A stretch of 64,000 nt of DNA from assembly GCF_022807995.1 (NCBI RefSeq), contig NZ_CP094351.1, positions 3,999,001 to 4,063,000 of the forward strand, given 5' to 3'. This document shows, one piece after another, positions 24,120 through 32,744 of this stretch (the first letter of the stretch is position 1; every line of letters begins with the position of its first letter). A program made the position numbers and the translations under genes. A model generated the notes under the pieces. The model was not told where the DNA came from. It was given only the letters and a program-made list of their open reading frames with translations, and did not search any database. This stretch comes from Pseudomonas orientalis. Lineage in GTDB: Bacteria > Pseudomonadota > Gammaproteobacteria > Pseudomonadales > Pseudomonadaceae.

Positions 24120-24169
24120 AGGTAAAGGTCTCCACTGCATGGGGTCGGGGATGCAGTACCTGGAGATAG

Positions 24170-24185
24170 AGCAAGAGTCGGGCCA
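24170..24185 (-). promoter_or_regulatory. Candidate sigma-54 promoter of fliK
   Basis: On the minus strand TGGCCCGACTCTTGCT keeps the -24 TGG-C and -12 TTGC blocks with correct spacing, 51 bases before the fliK start and just after the hptB stop. Confidence 0.65.
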
Positions 24186-24201
24186 GGTTTGCAGCGAAGG
24201 C

Positions 24202-24546
24202 TCATGCGCTGAAACGCTGGCGCTCGGATTCGTACATGGGCTTGACCAGCGCGAACTCATGATCAATCTGATCAACCAATGCGCCCAGATTGGAGGCGGG
24301 CTTGACGGACTCAAGTTCCAACCGCTGACACAACTGCGCCAGGCGCACCGCGCCGAGGTTGCCACTGCTGCCCTTGAAGCTATGCGCTATGCGCCCCAGC
24401 GCCTTGGCATCGTCGCGCGCCTTGCGCAGCGCATCGATGCGCTTTTGGGAGTCATCGAGAAAGGTATCGAGCAGCTTGGGGTACTCACCTTCCATGACCT
24501 CTTGCAAACCCGACAGCACGTCCGGGTCCAGATGTAGATCCACCAC
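24202..24546 (-). CDS. hptB: Histidine phosphotransfer protein HptB
   Basis: A 114-residue HPt module. His55 in IAHSFKGSSGNLGA is the phosphorylated residue. In P. aeruginosa HptB receives phosphate from several hybrid kinases and passes it to HsbR, the gene just upstream here, linking them to biofilm and swarming control. The frame starts with two consecutive GTG codons (24546 and 24543); the first has AAGGAG seven bases upstream. It lies 30 bases after hsbR. Confidence 0.9.
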   Translation of the reverse strand: MVDLHLDPDVLSGLQEVMEGEYPKLLDTFLDDSQKRIDALRKARDDAKALGRIAHSFKGSSGNLGAVRLAQLCQRLELESVKPASNLGALVDQIDHEFALVKPMYESERQRFSA

Positions 24547-24576
24547 TTGCTCGCTCCTTGATCAAGAATTGACGGA

Positions 24577-26295
24577 TTATGCCAGAGCCTTCCAGCAAAA
24601 CTCCACGCAGACGCAGCGCCCGCCATCGGACCAGCGTACGTCGCCGCTCAGTTGACGCACCAGGTTCAAGCCGCGGCCGGACAGACGGTCAGCCTCCAGC
24701 GGCCGGGCCAGCACCGCGTCAACATCGAATCCAGGCCCGCTGTCCTCGACACGCAAGGCCATCTTGCCGCCCTGCGCAGTCGGGGTCACCTGCACATGCA
24801 CCCGGATATGACCGCTGTTCAATTGCGCCAGCCGCTCATTGCGCAGGCGGTAATACTGCGCAAACCCTTCGGCATCCCGTTTGAGCTGCGAATCCAGGCC
24901 CAGCACGCCATGCTCGAGGGCATTGGCATACAACTCGGCCATCACCGTGTAGAGCGCACCGCTCTGTTCACGCAGGCCGTGCACCTCCAGCAGCAATTGC
25001 AGCAGGTACGGCAACGGGTTGTAGCGCCTGAGGGTCTGCGCGCGAAATTCGAAACTCACCGACCAATTCAGCGGGCACGACTGGCCACTGTCGGAATACA
25101 TAGGTTCCGCCACGCGCAGCGGCTGGCCGGAGAGCAAGGAGATTTCAACCATGCTGACGTCGTCGCGGGCCTCACCGCGAAAGGCCGCCAGCGCCTGCTC
25201 GATCTCCTCGAACAAGCGGTCGGGCTCGCGGTTGGCGGCAAACACCTGCTGCAAACGCTCGGCGCCGAATAACTGGTCATTGGCGTCGGCGGTGTCCAGC
25301 ACTCCGTCAGAGAGCAGGAACACCCGGTCGCCCAGGGCCATGGGCCAGACTTCGGTGCTGTCATCGAATGCCTGGGCCGACAGCACGCCCAACGGCAGAT
25401 GCCGCGACATCAACGGCGTGCGCTTGCCGGTGACGACCTCATGCACATAGCCCTCGGGCATGCCGCCGTTCCACACTTCCACCACGCGCCGCTCGGTGCT
25501 CAGGCACAACAGGGTGGCGCAGCAGAACATATCCACCGGCAGGATGCGTTTGAGCTTGGCGTTCATCTCGCGCAGGATCTGCGCCAGCCCATAGCCCTTG
25601 GCGGTCATGCCGTAGAACACTTCGGCCAGGGGCATGGCCCCGATGGCGGCCGGCAGGCCGTGGCCGGTGAAATCGCCGAGCAACACGTGCATGTCACCGG
25701 ATGGCGTATAAGCGGCCAGCAACAGGTCCCCGTTGAACAGCGCATAGGGCGATTGCAAGTAGCGGATATTCGGCGCCGCGTTGATGCAACCCGAATGCGC
25801 GACCTTGTCGAACACGGCCTTGGCGGCGCGCTGCTCATGCAGCAAGTAGTCGTTGTGCCGGGCGATCTGGTCACGTTGCTGCAGCACCATGGCCTGTAAC
25901 CGCCGCAGGCGGTCCATGGCGTTGATCTTGGCGGCCAGAATCAGCTGGTTGTAGGGCTTGGGCAGGAAATCGTCGCCGCCGGCATCCAGGCACTCGGCCA
26001 GTGCGGCGTTTTCGCGCAGCGAGGTCAGGAAGATGATGGGGACCAACTGCTCACCCGCCAACTGCTTGATCCAGCGCGCAGCGAGAAAACCATCCATCAC
26101 CGGCATCATCGCGTCCATCAACACCAGTTGCGGGCGCTCGCGCGCAAACACTTCAACGGCCTGCTCGCCATTGGTGGCGGTGAGCACATGGTGACCCTGA
26201 CGCCGTACGATGGTCGACAACAACAGCAAGTCGGCGGCACTGTCTTCGGCAATCAGGATCGTCAGCGGCTCGGACAAGGGGGCCAGGACTCTCAC
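24577..26295 (-). CDS. hsbR: Response regulator HsbR with PP2C phosphatase and anti-sigma kinase domains
   Basis: A 572-residue three-domain protein. The receiver domain (about 10-130) has Asp61 in LVLMDAMMP. A PP2C/SpoIIE-type phosphatase domain (about 180-385) shows VLLGDFTGHGLPAAIGAMPL and VFLLSDGVLD. A C-terminal HATPase_c domain (about 440-570) shows MAELYANALEHGVLG, LRVEDSGPGFD and GRGLNLVRQL. HsbR phosphorylates or dephosphorylates HsbA depending on HptB input. Its GTG start at 26295 overlaps the hsbA stop (GTGA). The three-gene module occurs here between fliJ and fliK. Confidence 0.92.
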   Translation of the reverse strand: MRVLAPLSEPLTILIAEDSAADLLLLSTIVRRQGHHVLTATNGEQAVEVFARERPQLVLMDAMMPVMDGFLAARWIKQLAGEQLVPIIFLTSLRENAALAECLDAGGDDFLPKPYNQLILAAKINAMDRLRRLQAMVLQQRDQIARHNDYLLHEQRAAKAVFDKVAHSGCINAAPNIRYLQSPYALFNGDLLLAAYTPSGDMHVLLGDFTGHGLPAAIGAMPLAEVFYGMTAKGYGLAQILREMNAKLKRILPVDMFCCATLLCLSTERRVVEVWNGGMPEGYVHEVVTGKRTPLMSRHLPLGVLSAQAFDDSTEVWPMALGDRVFLLSDGVLDTADANDQLFGAERLQQVFAANREPDRLFEEIEQALAAFRGEARDDVSMVEISLLSGQPLRVAEPMYSDSGQSCPLNWSVSFEFRAQTLRRYNPLPYLLQLLLEVHGLREQSGALYTVMAELYANALEHGVLGLDSQLKRDAEGFAQYYRLRNERLAQLNSGHIRVHVQVTPTAQGGKMALRVEDSGPGFDVDAVLARPLEADRLSGRGLNLVRQLSGDVRWSDGGRCVCVEFCWKALA

Positions 26296-26597
26296 GAGAT
26301 ATCGAACAGCTTGTCGAAATTGGAAATGGCGAGGATCTTGCGCACGTCGGGGCTGCTGTTGCTGACGCGCACTTGCGACTCATCGCCACCGGCATGGTCC
26401 CGGAGAAGCAGGAGCATGCCCAGGGCCGAACTGTCCATGTAGGTGGTTTCCTTAAGATCGACCACATACAACTCGGGCACCTTGTAGTAACGCTCGTAAG
26501 CCTCGCGAAATGCCTGGTGGCTGCCGAAATCGAACCGGCCCTTGATTGAAATCGTCAATTTCTTCCCGTCCAGGGATACTTCTGACTCGATTGACAT
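26292..26597 (-). CDS. hsbA: Anti-anti-sigma factor HsbA (STAS domain)
   Basis: A 101-residue STAS-domain protein. Ser56 in TTYMDSSALGMLLLLRDH is the expected phosphorylation site. In P. aeruginosa unphosphorylated HsbA binds FlgM, freeing FliA, while the phosphorylated form promotes HsbD signalling and biofilm formation. No hsbD or flgM gene is in this window. It is the first gene of the hsbA-hsbR-hptB unit and follows a REPIN. Confidence 0.92.
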   Translation of the reverse strand: MSIESEVSLDGKKLTISIKGRFDFGSHQAFREAYERYYKVPELYVVDLKETTYMDSSALGMLLLLRDHAGGDESQVRVSNSSPDVRKILAISNFDKLFDIS

Positions 26598-26674
26598 GTG
26601 ACTGCTTCCTTGTCATTGGTCTGTGCAACAAGGTTTAGCAGGCGAACCCGATCTGAGCAACACAGCAAATCAAA

Positions 26675-26763
26675 TGTGGGAGGGGGCTTGCCCCCGATTG
26701 CGGTGTGTCAGCTAAGAATTTCTTGACTGTCACACTGCCATCGGGGGCAAGCCCCCTCCCACA
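26675..26763. repeat. REPIN, type B, 89 bp, between fliJ and hsbA
   Basis: Inverted TGTGGGAGGGGGCTTGCCCC units, ending 20 bases after the fliJ stop. It marks the end of the fliEFGHIJ unit; no separate terminator is visible. Confidence 0.9.
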
Positions 26764-26783
26764 TTTTTTTCCTGCTGCGTTGG

Positions 26784-27233
26784 TTAAAACTGTTCCTGGC
26801 GCGGAAGGCGCTGGGACAGTTCATCCAGCAGTTTCTGCTCGCGCTTGTCTTCGATGGCCCGCGCTTCATCGATATAGCGCTGCACCAGCTTGCGCAACCC
26901 TTCGACGCGGGCAAATGCCGCCTGCCAGCTTTCACGGGCCTTGTCGAGGTTGTTCTGGTGCCAGACCAGGCTCTGGCGCTGCTGGCCGACGGCGGTTTCC
27001 AGCTGATTGAGAAAGCCCTGGTACCCCATCAGCCACTGGCCGGACACGCCCTTGCTGCCACGCTCGATCCACTGCTGCTGATATTCAAGGCGAAAGCGTT
27101 CCAGGTCACCCAGCTTGCTTTCCGCCAGACGCACCTGGCCCTGGAAATACCCCAGGCGTTGCACGGCGGCTTTTTCGGCCTTTTCGGCCATCTCCACCAC
27201 CGGGGCCAGGCGCGCGGCGCGGCTGTTGGCCAT
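26784..27233 (-). CDS. fliJ: Flagellar export chaperone FliJ
   Basis: A 149-residue protein that is almost entirely charged helix, predicted as an antiparallel coiled coil, starting MANSRAARLAPVVEMAEKAEKAA. FliJ binds the FliI ATPase ring and FlhA to couple ATP hydrolysis with export. It lies three bases after fliI and ends the fliEFGHIJ unit. Confidence 0.92.
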   Translation of the reverse strand: MANSRAARLAPVVEMAEKAEKAAVQRLGYFQGQVRLAESKLGDLERFRLEYQQQWIERGSKGVSGQWLMGYQGFLNQLETAVGQQRQSLVWHQNNLDKARESWQAAFARVEGLRKLVQRYIDEARAIEDKREQKLLDELSQRLPRQEQF

Positions 27234-27236
27234 GGC

Positions 27237-28595
27237 TTAGCCGCCTGGCGCGGGGGCGAAGATGGACTGCAGATGCGCTTCGCTTTCGCCCATGCTGATC
27301 TTGTCGTTGAGGCCCTGGCGCAGGTAGGTCACCAATTGCGGTTGCAGGGCAATGGCCAGGTCGGTCTCGCGATCGCCACCGGCCACGTAGGCGCCGACGC
27401 TGATCAGGTCGCGGCTCTGCTGATAGCGCGACCACAGCTGCTTGAAGTATTGCGCGCGGGCCATGTGTTCCGGCGTGACCACCGCCGGCATCACCCGGCT
27501 GATCGACGCTTCGATATCGATGGCCGGGTAGTGCCCCTCTTCGGCCAGGCGCCGCGACAGCACGATGTGCCCATCGAGCACGCCCCGCGCCGAGTCGGCA
27601 ATCGGGTCCTGCTGGTCATCGCCTTCGGACAATACGGTGTAGAACGCGGTGATCGAGCCCCCGCCCGCCTCGGCGTTACCGGCACGCTCCACCAGCTTGG
27701 GCAGCTTGGCGAACACCGACGGCGGATAACCTTTGGTCGCGGGCGGCTCGCCGATGGCCAGGGCGATCTCGCGCTGGGCCTGGGCGAAACGCGTGAGCGA
27801 GTCCATCAGCAACAGGACGTTCTTGCCCTTGTCGCGAAAATATTCGGCGATGCGCGTGCAGTACATGGCGGCGCGCAGGCGCATCAGCGGTGCATCGTCC
27901 GCCGGCGAGGCGACCACGACCGAGCGCTTGAGGCCTTCTTCGCCAAGGCTGTGCTCGATGAACTCCTTCACCTCACGGCCCCGCTCGCCGATCAGCCCCA
28001 CCACAATGATGTCGGCTTCGGTAAAGCGCGTCATCATGCCCAGCAACACCGACTTACCCACACCGGTACCTGCGAACAGGCCCAGGCGCTGGCCGCGACC
28101 GACCGTCAATAAACCGTTGATGCTGCGAATGCCCACGTCCAGCGGCACGCTGATGGGGTTGCGGTTGAGCGGGTTGATGGTGGGGCCGTCCATCGGCACC
28201 CAGTCCTCGGCCTTCATGCCGCCCTTGCCATCCAGCGGGCGACCGGCGCCGTCGAGTACGCGTCCAAGCATGCTGATGCCCATCGGCAAGCGCCCGGTAT
28301 CGGCCAATGGCACCACGCGGGCACCCGGGGCGATGCCGGCGAGGCTGCCCACCGGCATCAGGAAAATCTTGTTGCCGGAAAAGCCCATCACTTCGGCTTC
28401 GACCTGCACCGGGTGGTAGCTGTCGTCGTTGATCACCATGCAGCGGCTGCCCATGGCGGCGCGCAGGCCCTCGGCTTCGAGGGTCAGGCCGACCATGCGC
28501 AACAGGCGCCCTTCGAGGATCGGCTGGCCGGGCAACTGCGTGGCCTCGGCATAGCTGTCCAGACGCTTGGCGAAGCTGGTGCGATCAAGGCGCAT
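27237..28595 (-). CDS. fliI: Flagellar export ATPase FliI
   Basis: A 452-residue F1-beta-like ATPase with Walker A GLFAGTGVGKSVLLGMM (about 160-176), VVGLIGERGREVKEF, Walker B NVLLLMDSLTRFAQAQREIALA and the arginine-finger region AEEGHYPAIDIEASISRVMP. It energises substrate unfolding at the export gate. The start is the ATG at 28595, inside the fliH 3' end (11-base overlap), which gives the usual length. A TTG start 18 bases upstream is possible but lacks support. Confidence 0.96.
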   Translation of the reverse strand: MRLDRTSFAKRLDSYAEATQLPGQPILEGRLLRMVGLTLEAEGLRAAMGSRCMVINDDSYHPVQVEAEVMGFSGNKIFLMPVGSLAGIAPGARVVPLADTGRLPMGISMLGRVLDGAGRPLDGKGGMKAEDWVPMDGPTINPLNRNPISVPLDVGIRSINGLLTVGRGQRLGLFAGTGVGKSVLLGMMTRFTEADIIVVGLIGERGREVKEFIEHSLGEEGLKRSVVVASPADDAPLMRLRAAMYCTRIAEYFRDKGKNVLLLMDSLTRFAQAQREIALAIGEPPATKGYPPSVFAKLPKLVERAGNAEAGGGSITAFYTVLSEGDDQQDPIADSARGVLDGHIVLSRRLAEEGHYPAIDIEASISRVMPAVVTPEHMARAQYFKQLWSRYQQSRDLISVGAYVAGGDRETDLAIALQPQLVTYLRQGLNDKISMGESEAHLQSIFAPAPGG

Positions 28596-29349
28596 CGGTG
28601 GCGTCCAGGTCAACGCTCAGGTCAGGCTCGGCCGGGTGCAGCGCCTGTTCATGCAACTGGTCGAGCAGCTTGGCCATGATCTGGCTGATGCGGGTTTCCA
28701 CCGTGGCATCGATGCGGCTGTGCTCGGTCTCGACACGGCAACCGCCGGGCTGCAGCGCGGCGTCTTCGACGATGCGCCAGGTTTCTTCATGGCGCTCGCG
28801 CAAGGCTTTGACCTGCTCGAAATCCTGCGGATTGATGTACAGCCGCACGTTGCCCACGCCCAGGGGCAGCAGCTTGAGGGCTTCACGCATCACGCTTTCG
28901 ATCTGGCTCGAATCAAGCACCAATTCGCGCTGGATCACCTGGCGCGTGATGTGCTGCACCAGGCCGACCATGGATTTTTCCAGCTGCGAGTCCTGCTCGG
29001 CGATGGGGTCGAACAGGTTACCCATCAAGCGCTCCAGGCTGCTCAGCTTGACGCTGAGCGCCTCTTCGGCTTCCTGGCGGACCTTGAGGGTGGTGCTGCG
29101 AAAGCCATCTTTTTCACCCGCCGCGAAGCCTTCGTTGTAAGCCTCCTGACGGATGGCTTCCAATTCTTCGAGGGTCAGTGGCTGGACTTCGTCCAGCGGC
29201 ACTTCTTCCATCTGTGCCGGCGGTTCCTCCACCGGCTCAGGCTCCGGTTCCGGCACGTGGGGGTCGAAGCTGGGCAACGACCAGATGTCGAACCCGCCGA
29301 CATCCCGGGCGCGAATCAGATCGCTGGGCGTCTCATCTTTGTTCGACAT
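28585..29349 (-). CDS. fliH: Flagellar export ATPase regulator FliH
   Basis: A 254-residue FliH. The N-terminal third is acidic and Pro/Glu-rich (EPEPEPVEEPPAQ). The middle has the helix AYNEGFAAGEKDGFR, a GxxxG-type repeat, and the C-terminal half is the FliI-binding domain (about 115-240). It links FliI to FliN at the C-ring. It lies 10 bases after fliG and overlaps fliI. Confidence 0.92.
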   Translation of the reverse strand: MSNKDETPSDLIRARDVGGFDIWSLPSFDPHVPEPEPEPVEEPPAQMEEVPLDEVQPLTLEELEAIRQEAYNEGFAAGEKDGFRSTTLKVRQEAEEALSVKLSSLERLMGNLFDPIAEQDSQLEKSMVGLVQHITRQVIQRELVLDSSQIESVMREALKLLPLGVGNVRLYINPQDFEQVKALRERHEETWRIVEDAALQPGGCRVETEHSRIDATVETRISQIMAKLLDQLHEQALHPAEPDLSVDLDATDAP

Positions 29350-29359
29350 GCAGGGCGCC

Positions 29360-30376
29360 TTAGATCATTTCTTCGCCGCCCTTCCCGCCGAGAACGATTT
29401 CTCCGGCTTCGGCCATACGGCGGGCAATGGTGAGGATTTCTTTCTGCGCGGTTTCCACGTCGCTGACGCGCACCGGACCCTTGGCTTCGAGGTCGTCGCG
29501 CAACAGTTCCGAGGCGCGCTTGGACATGTTCTTGAAGATCTTTTCCTTGACGCCCTCGTCCGAGCCCTTGAGCGCCAGCACCAGTACGTCAGAGGACACT
29601 TCGCGCAGCAACGCCTGGATGCCACGGTCGTCGACATCGGCCAGGTTGTTGAACACAAACATCAGGTCTTCGATCTGGCCGGACAGGGTGTCGTCGATCT
29701 CGCGGATCGAGTCCATCAACTGGCCTTCGACCGAGCTGTCGAGGAAGTTCATGATGTCGGCCGCCCGCTTGATGCCACCCAGGGTGGTGCGCGAGGCGTT
29801 CGAGTTGCCGGAGAACTGTTTCTCCAGAATCGTGTTGAGTTCCTTGAGCGCCGCCGGCTGCACGGTGTTCAGCGACGACACGCGCAGGATGATGTCCAGG
29901 CGCACTTTATGATCGAAGTGGCCGAGCACTTCACCGGCCTGGTCCGGGTCCAGGTAGGCCACCACGATCGCCTGGATCTGCGGGTGCTCGTAGCGGATCA
30001 CGTCGGCGACCGCGCGCGGCTCCATCCACTTGAGGCTGTCGAGGCCGCTGGTGTTGCCACCGAGCAGGATGCGGTCGATCAGGCCGTTGGCCTTGTCTTC
30101 GCCCAGGGCCGAGGTGAGCATTTTGCGAATGTAGCTGTCGGAGCCGACGCCCAGGCTGGTCTGGTCGCCGACGATCTCGACGAACTCGCTCATCACCTGC
30201 TCGACTTGCTCGCGGTGCACATTGCGCATCTGCGCCATGGCCACGCCCACGCGCTGGACCTCTTTGGGCCCCATGTGGCGCAGCACTTGGGCAGCATCGG
30301 TTTCGCCCAGCGACAGCAGCAGCACGGCGGCTTTGTCGACCCGGGAAAGCTTGGCCACAGCGACTCGATCATTCAT
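29360..30376 (-). CDS. fliG: Flagellar motor switch protein FliG
   Basis: A 338-residue FliG with N, middle and C domains. Recognisable motifs are LLSLGETDAAQVLRHMGPKEVQRVG near the start, the EHPQ motif in IRYEHPQIQAIVVAYLD, and the torque-generating C-terminal helix with charged residues (IEDLMFVFNNLADVDDRGIQALLREV). It connects FliF with FliM and the stators. Its start overlaps the fliF stop by eight bases. Confidence 0.96.
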   Translation of the reverse strand: MNDRVAVAKLSRVDKAAVLLLSLGETDAAQVLRHMGPKEVQRVGVAMAQMRNVHREQVEQVMSEFVEIVGDQTSLGVGSDSYIRKMLTSALGEDKANGLIDRILLGGNTSGLDSLKWMEPRAVADVIRYEHPQIQAIVVAYLDPDQAGEVLGHFDHKVRLDIILRVSSLNTVQPAALKELNTILEKQFSGNSNASRTTLGGIKRAADIMNFLDSSVEGQLMDSIREIDDTLSGQIEDLMFVFNNLADVDDRGIQALLREVSSDVLVLALKGSDEGVKEKIFKNMSKRASELLRDDLEAKGPVRVSDVETAQKEILTIARRMAEAGEIVLGGKGGEEMI

Positions 30377-32141
30377 CAGCGTTAATCCACTCTTTCACGA
30401 CCTGGGCCACACGGCCCGGGTCTTCTGCCACCAGACTCTTGATTGCGTTCAGCTGAGCGTCATAGCCTTCGCTCGGGCTTGGCAACAGGATGCTTTGCGG
30501 GCCGCCCAGGCTGACGCGGTCGTTGGCCAACTCGCCGTCCAGGCCACCCATGCCGCCCAATTCGACGTCGCCGCCGGCCAGGGCCAGTTGTTTCTTGTTG
30601 CCGCCGGTGATGTTGTTGAGCACCGGGCGCAGCACGCCGAACACCAGTACCAGAATGAACAACACCCCCAGCACTTGCTTGACGATGTCCCAGAACCACG
30701 GCTGGGTGTAGAACGCCGGGTCCGCGATCACTTCGCCGCGCTCGGCGGAGAACGGCATGTTGATCACGCTGACGCTGTCGCCACGGCTGGCGTCGAAACC
30801 GACGGCGTCCTGCACCAGGCGGGTGAAGCGCGCCAATTCGTCGGCGCTCCACGGCGCGCGGGTAACGGCGCCGTCAGCGGCGTTGAGCTTGACCTGGTCA
30901 TCGACCACCACCGACACCGACAGGCGATTGATCTTGCCCTGCTGCTGCTTGGTGTGGCTGATGGAACGGTCGAGCTCGAAGTTCTTGGTGGACTGGTTAC
31001 GTTTGTCCGCCGGGTATGGCGCGAGCATCGGCTGGCCGGTGGCCGGGTCCATGATCTGCTGGCCGTTGGCGTCCAGCAGCGGTTGGCCAGCGGCGATCGC
31101 GCCAGCGGTGGCAGCGGCGCCGCCGGTGGTTTGCGGTGCCGAAGCCGGTGCCGGCGGCTGGTTGCTCAGAGCACCCGGCACGCCTTGCGGGCCATTGCTG
31201 GCGGTGCGTTGTTCGCTGGTGGACTGCTCGCTGCGCAGGGCGGGCTGGTCCGGGTTGAATTGCTCGGACGTCGATTCGACGGCGCTGAAATCCACGTCGG
31301 CGGACACTTCAGCCTTGTAGCGGTCGTTGCCCAGCACCGGCTGCAGGATGTTGTGCACGCGCTGGGTGAGCATGCTTTCCATGCGGCGGCTGTAATCGAA
31401 CTGCTTGCCGGCCTGGGTCAGCGCGGAGTTTTCGGCCATGTCGGAGAGCAGGTTGCCCTTCTGGTCGACCACGGTGATCTGCGACTTGCTCAGCTCGGGA
31501 ACGCTGGTGGCCACCAGGTTGATGATCGCCATCACCTGGCCAGGCTCAAGGGAGCGGCCGGAAAACAGCTCGACCAGCACCGAGGCGCTGGGCTTGCGTT
31601 CGTCACGCACGAACACCGAGCTTTTCGGAATTGCCAGGTGCACACGGGCACCCTTGACGTTGTTCAAGCTGGAGATGGTGCGCGCCAGTTCGCCTTCCAG
31701 GCCACGACGGTAGCGGGTGGCTTCCATGAATTGGCTGGTACCCAGGCCCTGGTCCTTGTCGAGGATTTCAAAGCCGATATTGCTGTCGGACGGCGTCACG
31801 CCGGCGGCTGCCAGCTTCATGCGCGCACGCGCCACATCATCGGCCTTGACCAACAAGGCGCCGGAGTTGGGCTCCACGGTGTAGGCGATGTCGGCGGCGG
31901 CGAGGGTTTCCATGATCTGCTTGGAATCCATGCCCGCCAGGCTGCCGTACAGCGGCCGGTAATCAGGTTGCTGCGACCACAACACCACGGCGAAACCAAT
32001 CGCCACGCTGGCAGCCAGGCCGACCATCAGGCCCACCTGACGCAACATGGTCATTTCGGATAGATTTTCCAGGAACGACAGGCCAAACAGCGGCGGTTTG
32101 CCGTCTACCTTGGCGGGTACGTTGTCGATTGCTTCTGCCAT
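30369..32141 (-). CDS. fliF: Flagellar MS-ring protein FliF
   Basis: A 590-residue protein. A membrane segment near 30-55 is followed by ring-building motifs (YRPLYGSLAGMDSKQIMETLAAADI, then KDQGLGTSQFMEATRYRRGLEGELARTI and ARVHLAIPKSSVFVRD), a variable Gln/Ala/Pro-rich region (about 310-370), a second membrane segment near 455-475, and a C-terminal FliG-binding tail. The gap from fliE is 16 bases. Confidence 0.96.
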   Translation of the reverse strand: MAEAIDNVPAKVDGKPPLFGLSFLENLSEMTMLRQVGLMVGLAASVAIGFAVVLWSQQPDYRPLYGSLAGMDSKQIMETLAAADIAYTVEPNSGALLVKADDVARARMKLAAAGVTPSDSNIGFEILDKDQGLGTSQFMEATRYRRGLEGELARTISSLNNVKGARVHLAIPKSSVFVRDERKPSASVLVELFSGRSLEPGQVMAIINLVATSVPELSKSQITVVDQKGNLLSDMAENSALTQAGKQFDYSRRMESMLTQRVHNILQPVLGNDRYKAEVSADVDFSAVESTSEQFNPDQPALRSEQSTSEQRTASNGPQGVPGALSNQPPAPASAPQTTGGAAATAGAIAAGQPLLDANGQQIMDPATGQPMLAPYPADKRNQSTKNFELDRSISHTKQQQGKINRLSVSVVVDDQVKLNAADGAVTRAPWSADELARFTRLVQDAVGFDASRGDSVSVINMPFSAERGEVIADPAFYTQPWFWDIVKQVLGVLFILVLVFGVLRPVLNNITGGNKKQLALAGGDVELGGMGGLDGELANDRVSLGGPQSILLPSPSEGYDAQLNAIKSLVAEDPGRVAQVVKEWINADE

Positions 32142-32157
32142 GAGTTAACTCTCGCCC

Positions 32158-32487
32158 TTAAACCGGCATCTGCATGATGTCTTGATAAGCCTGGACCAGC
32201 TTGTTACGCACTTGGGTCAAGGCCTGAAAGGACACACTGGCTTTTTGCGAGGCGACCATCACATCGGTGAGGTCCACGCCGCTTTTACCGATCTCGAACG
32301 CCGTCGCCAACTGGCTGGAAGCCTGCTGGGTATCACTGACTTTATTGATTGCCTGACCGAGCATGTCGGCAAAACTGCTTTGGCCCAATTCCGGCGCTGG
32401 CGCGACGGATTTCGGTTGAGCCATGGCATCCATTTGCATGGAGCGCATATCCAACATCAACCGATTGAACTCAATACCCTGGCTCAT
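32158..32487 (-). CDS. fliE: Flagellar MS-ring/rod junction protein FliE
   Basis: A 109-residue protein with the conserved helices SFADMLGQAINKVSDTQQASSQLATAFEIGKSGVDLTDVMVASQKASVSFQALTQVRNKLVQAYQDIMQMPV, which occupy its second half. FliE joins the MS-ring to the rod and is the first exported substrate. It is the first gene of the fliEFGHIJ operon and has a sigma-54 promoter about 60 bases upstream. Confidence 0.95.
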   Translation of the reverse strand: MSQGIEFNRLMLDMRSMQMDAMAQPKSVAPAPELGQSSFADMLGQAINKVSDTQQASSQLATAFEIGKSGVDLTDVMVASQKASVSFQALTQVRNKLVQAYQDIMQMPV

Positions 32488-32548
32488 GAACTTCTCTCTC
32501 CGACGACCCGCAATTTTTTGACACTACGCAGCGGTTACCAGGGGAAGG

Positions 32549-32564
32549 TGCAACAAGGGTGCCA
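32549..32564 (-). promoter_or_regulatory. Sigma-54 promoter of fliEFGHIJ
   Basis: On the minus strand TGGCACCCTTGTTGCA is a near-perfect -24/-12 element, 62 bases upstream of the fliE ATG. In the genus this operon is controlled by FleQ and FleR. Confidence 0.85.
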
Positions 32565-32627
32565 GCTCTGTAGCAACTCGTAAGAAAAGGCGACAAAGCT
32601 TGTCGACCTTGTTACCGCACATTTTTT

Positions 32628-32727
32628 TGTAGGAGCGAGCTTGCTCGCGAAAAACCTCAACGATAACGCGTGCTCCCTGGATGTTCGCGGCGTCCATGAG
32701 TGCTTCGCGAGCAAGCTCGCTCCTACA
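32628..32727. repeat. REPIN, type A, 100 bp, between fleR and fliE
   Basis: Inverted TGTAGGAGCGAGCTTGCTCG units ending 17 bases after the fleR stop and 64 bases upstream of the fliE promoter, so it marks the boundary between the fleSR and fliE units. Confidence 0.9.
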
Positions 32728-32744
32728 AAGGCATTCGCGCGAAG

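Noticed and set aside
26598..26674. Sigma-54 element before hsbA (TTGC on the minus strand near 26630)
   Set aside because: No GG at the -24 position.
30222..32063. 613-codon plus-strand frame opposite fliF and fliG
   Set aside because: Antisense of well-conserved flagellar genes, no ribosome-binding site and no recognisable protein family.
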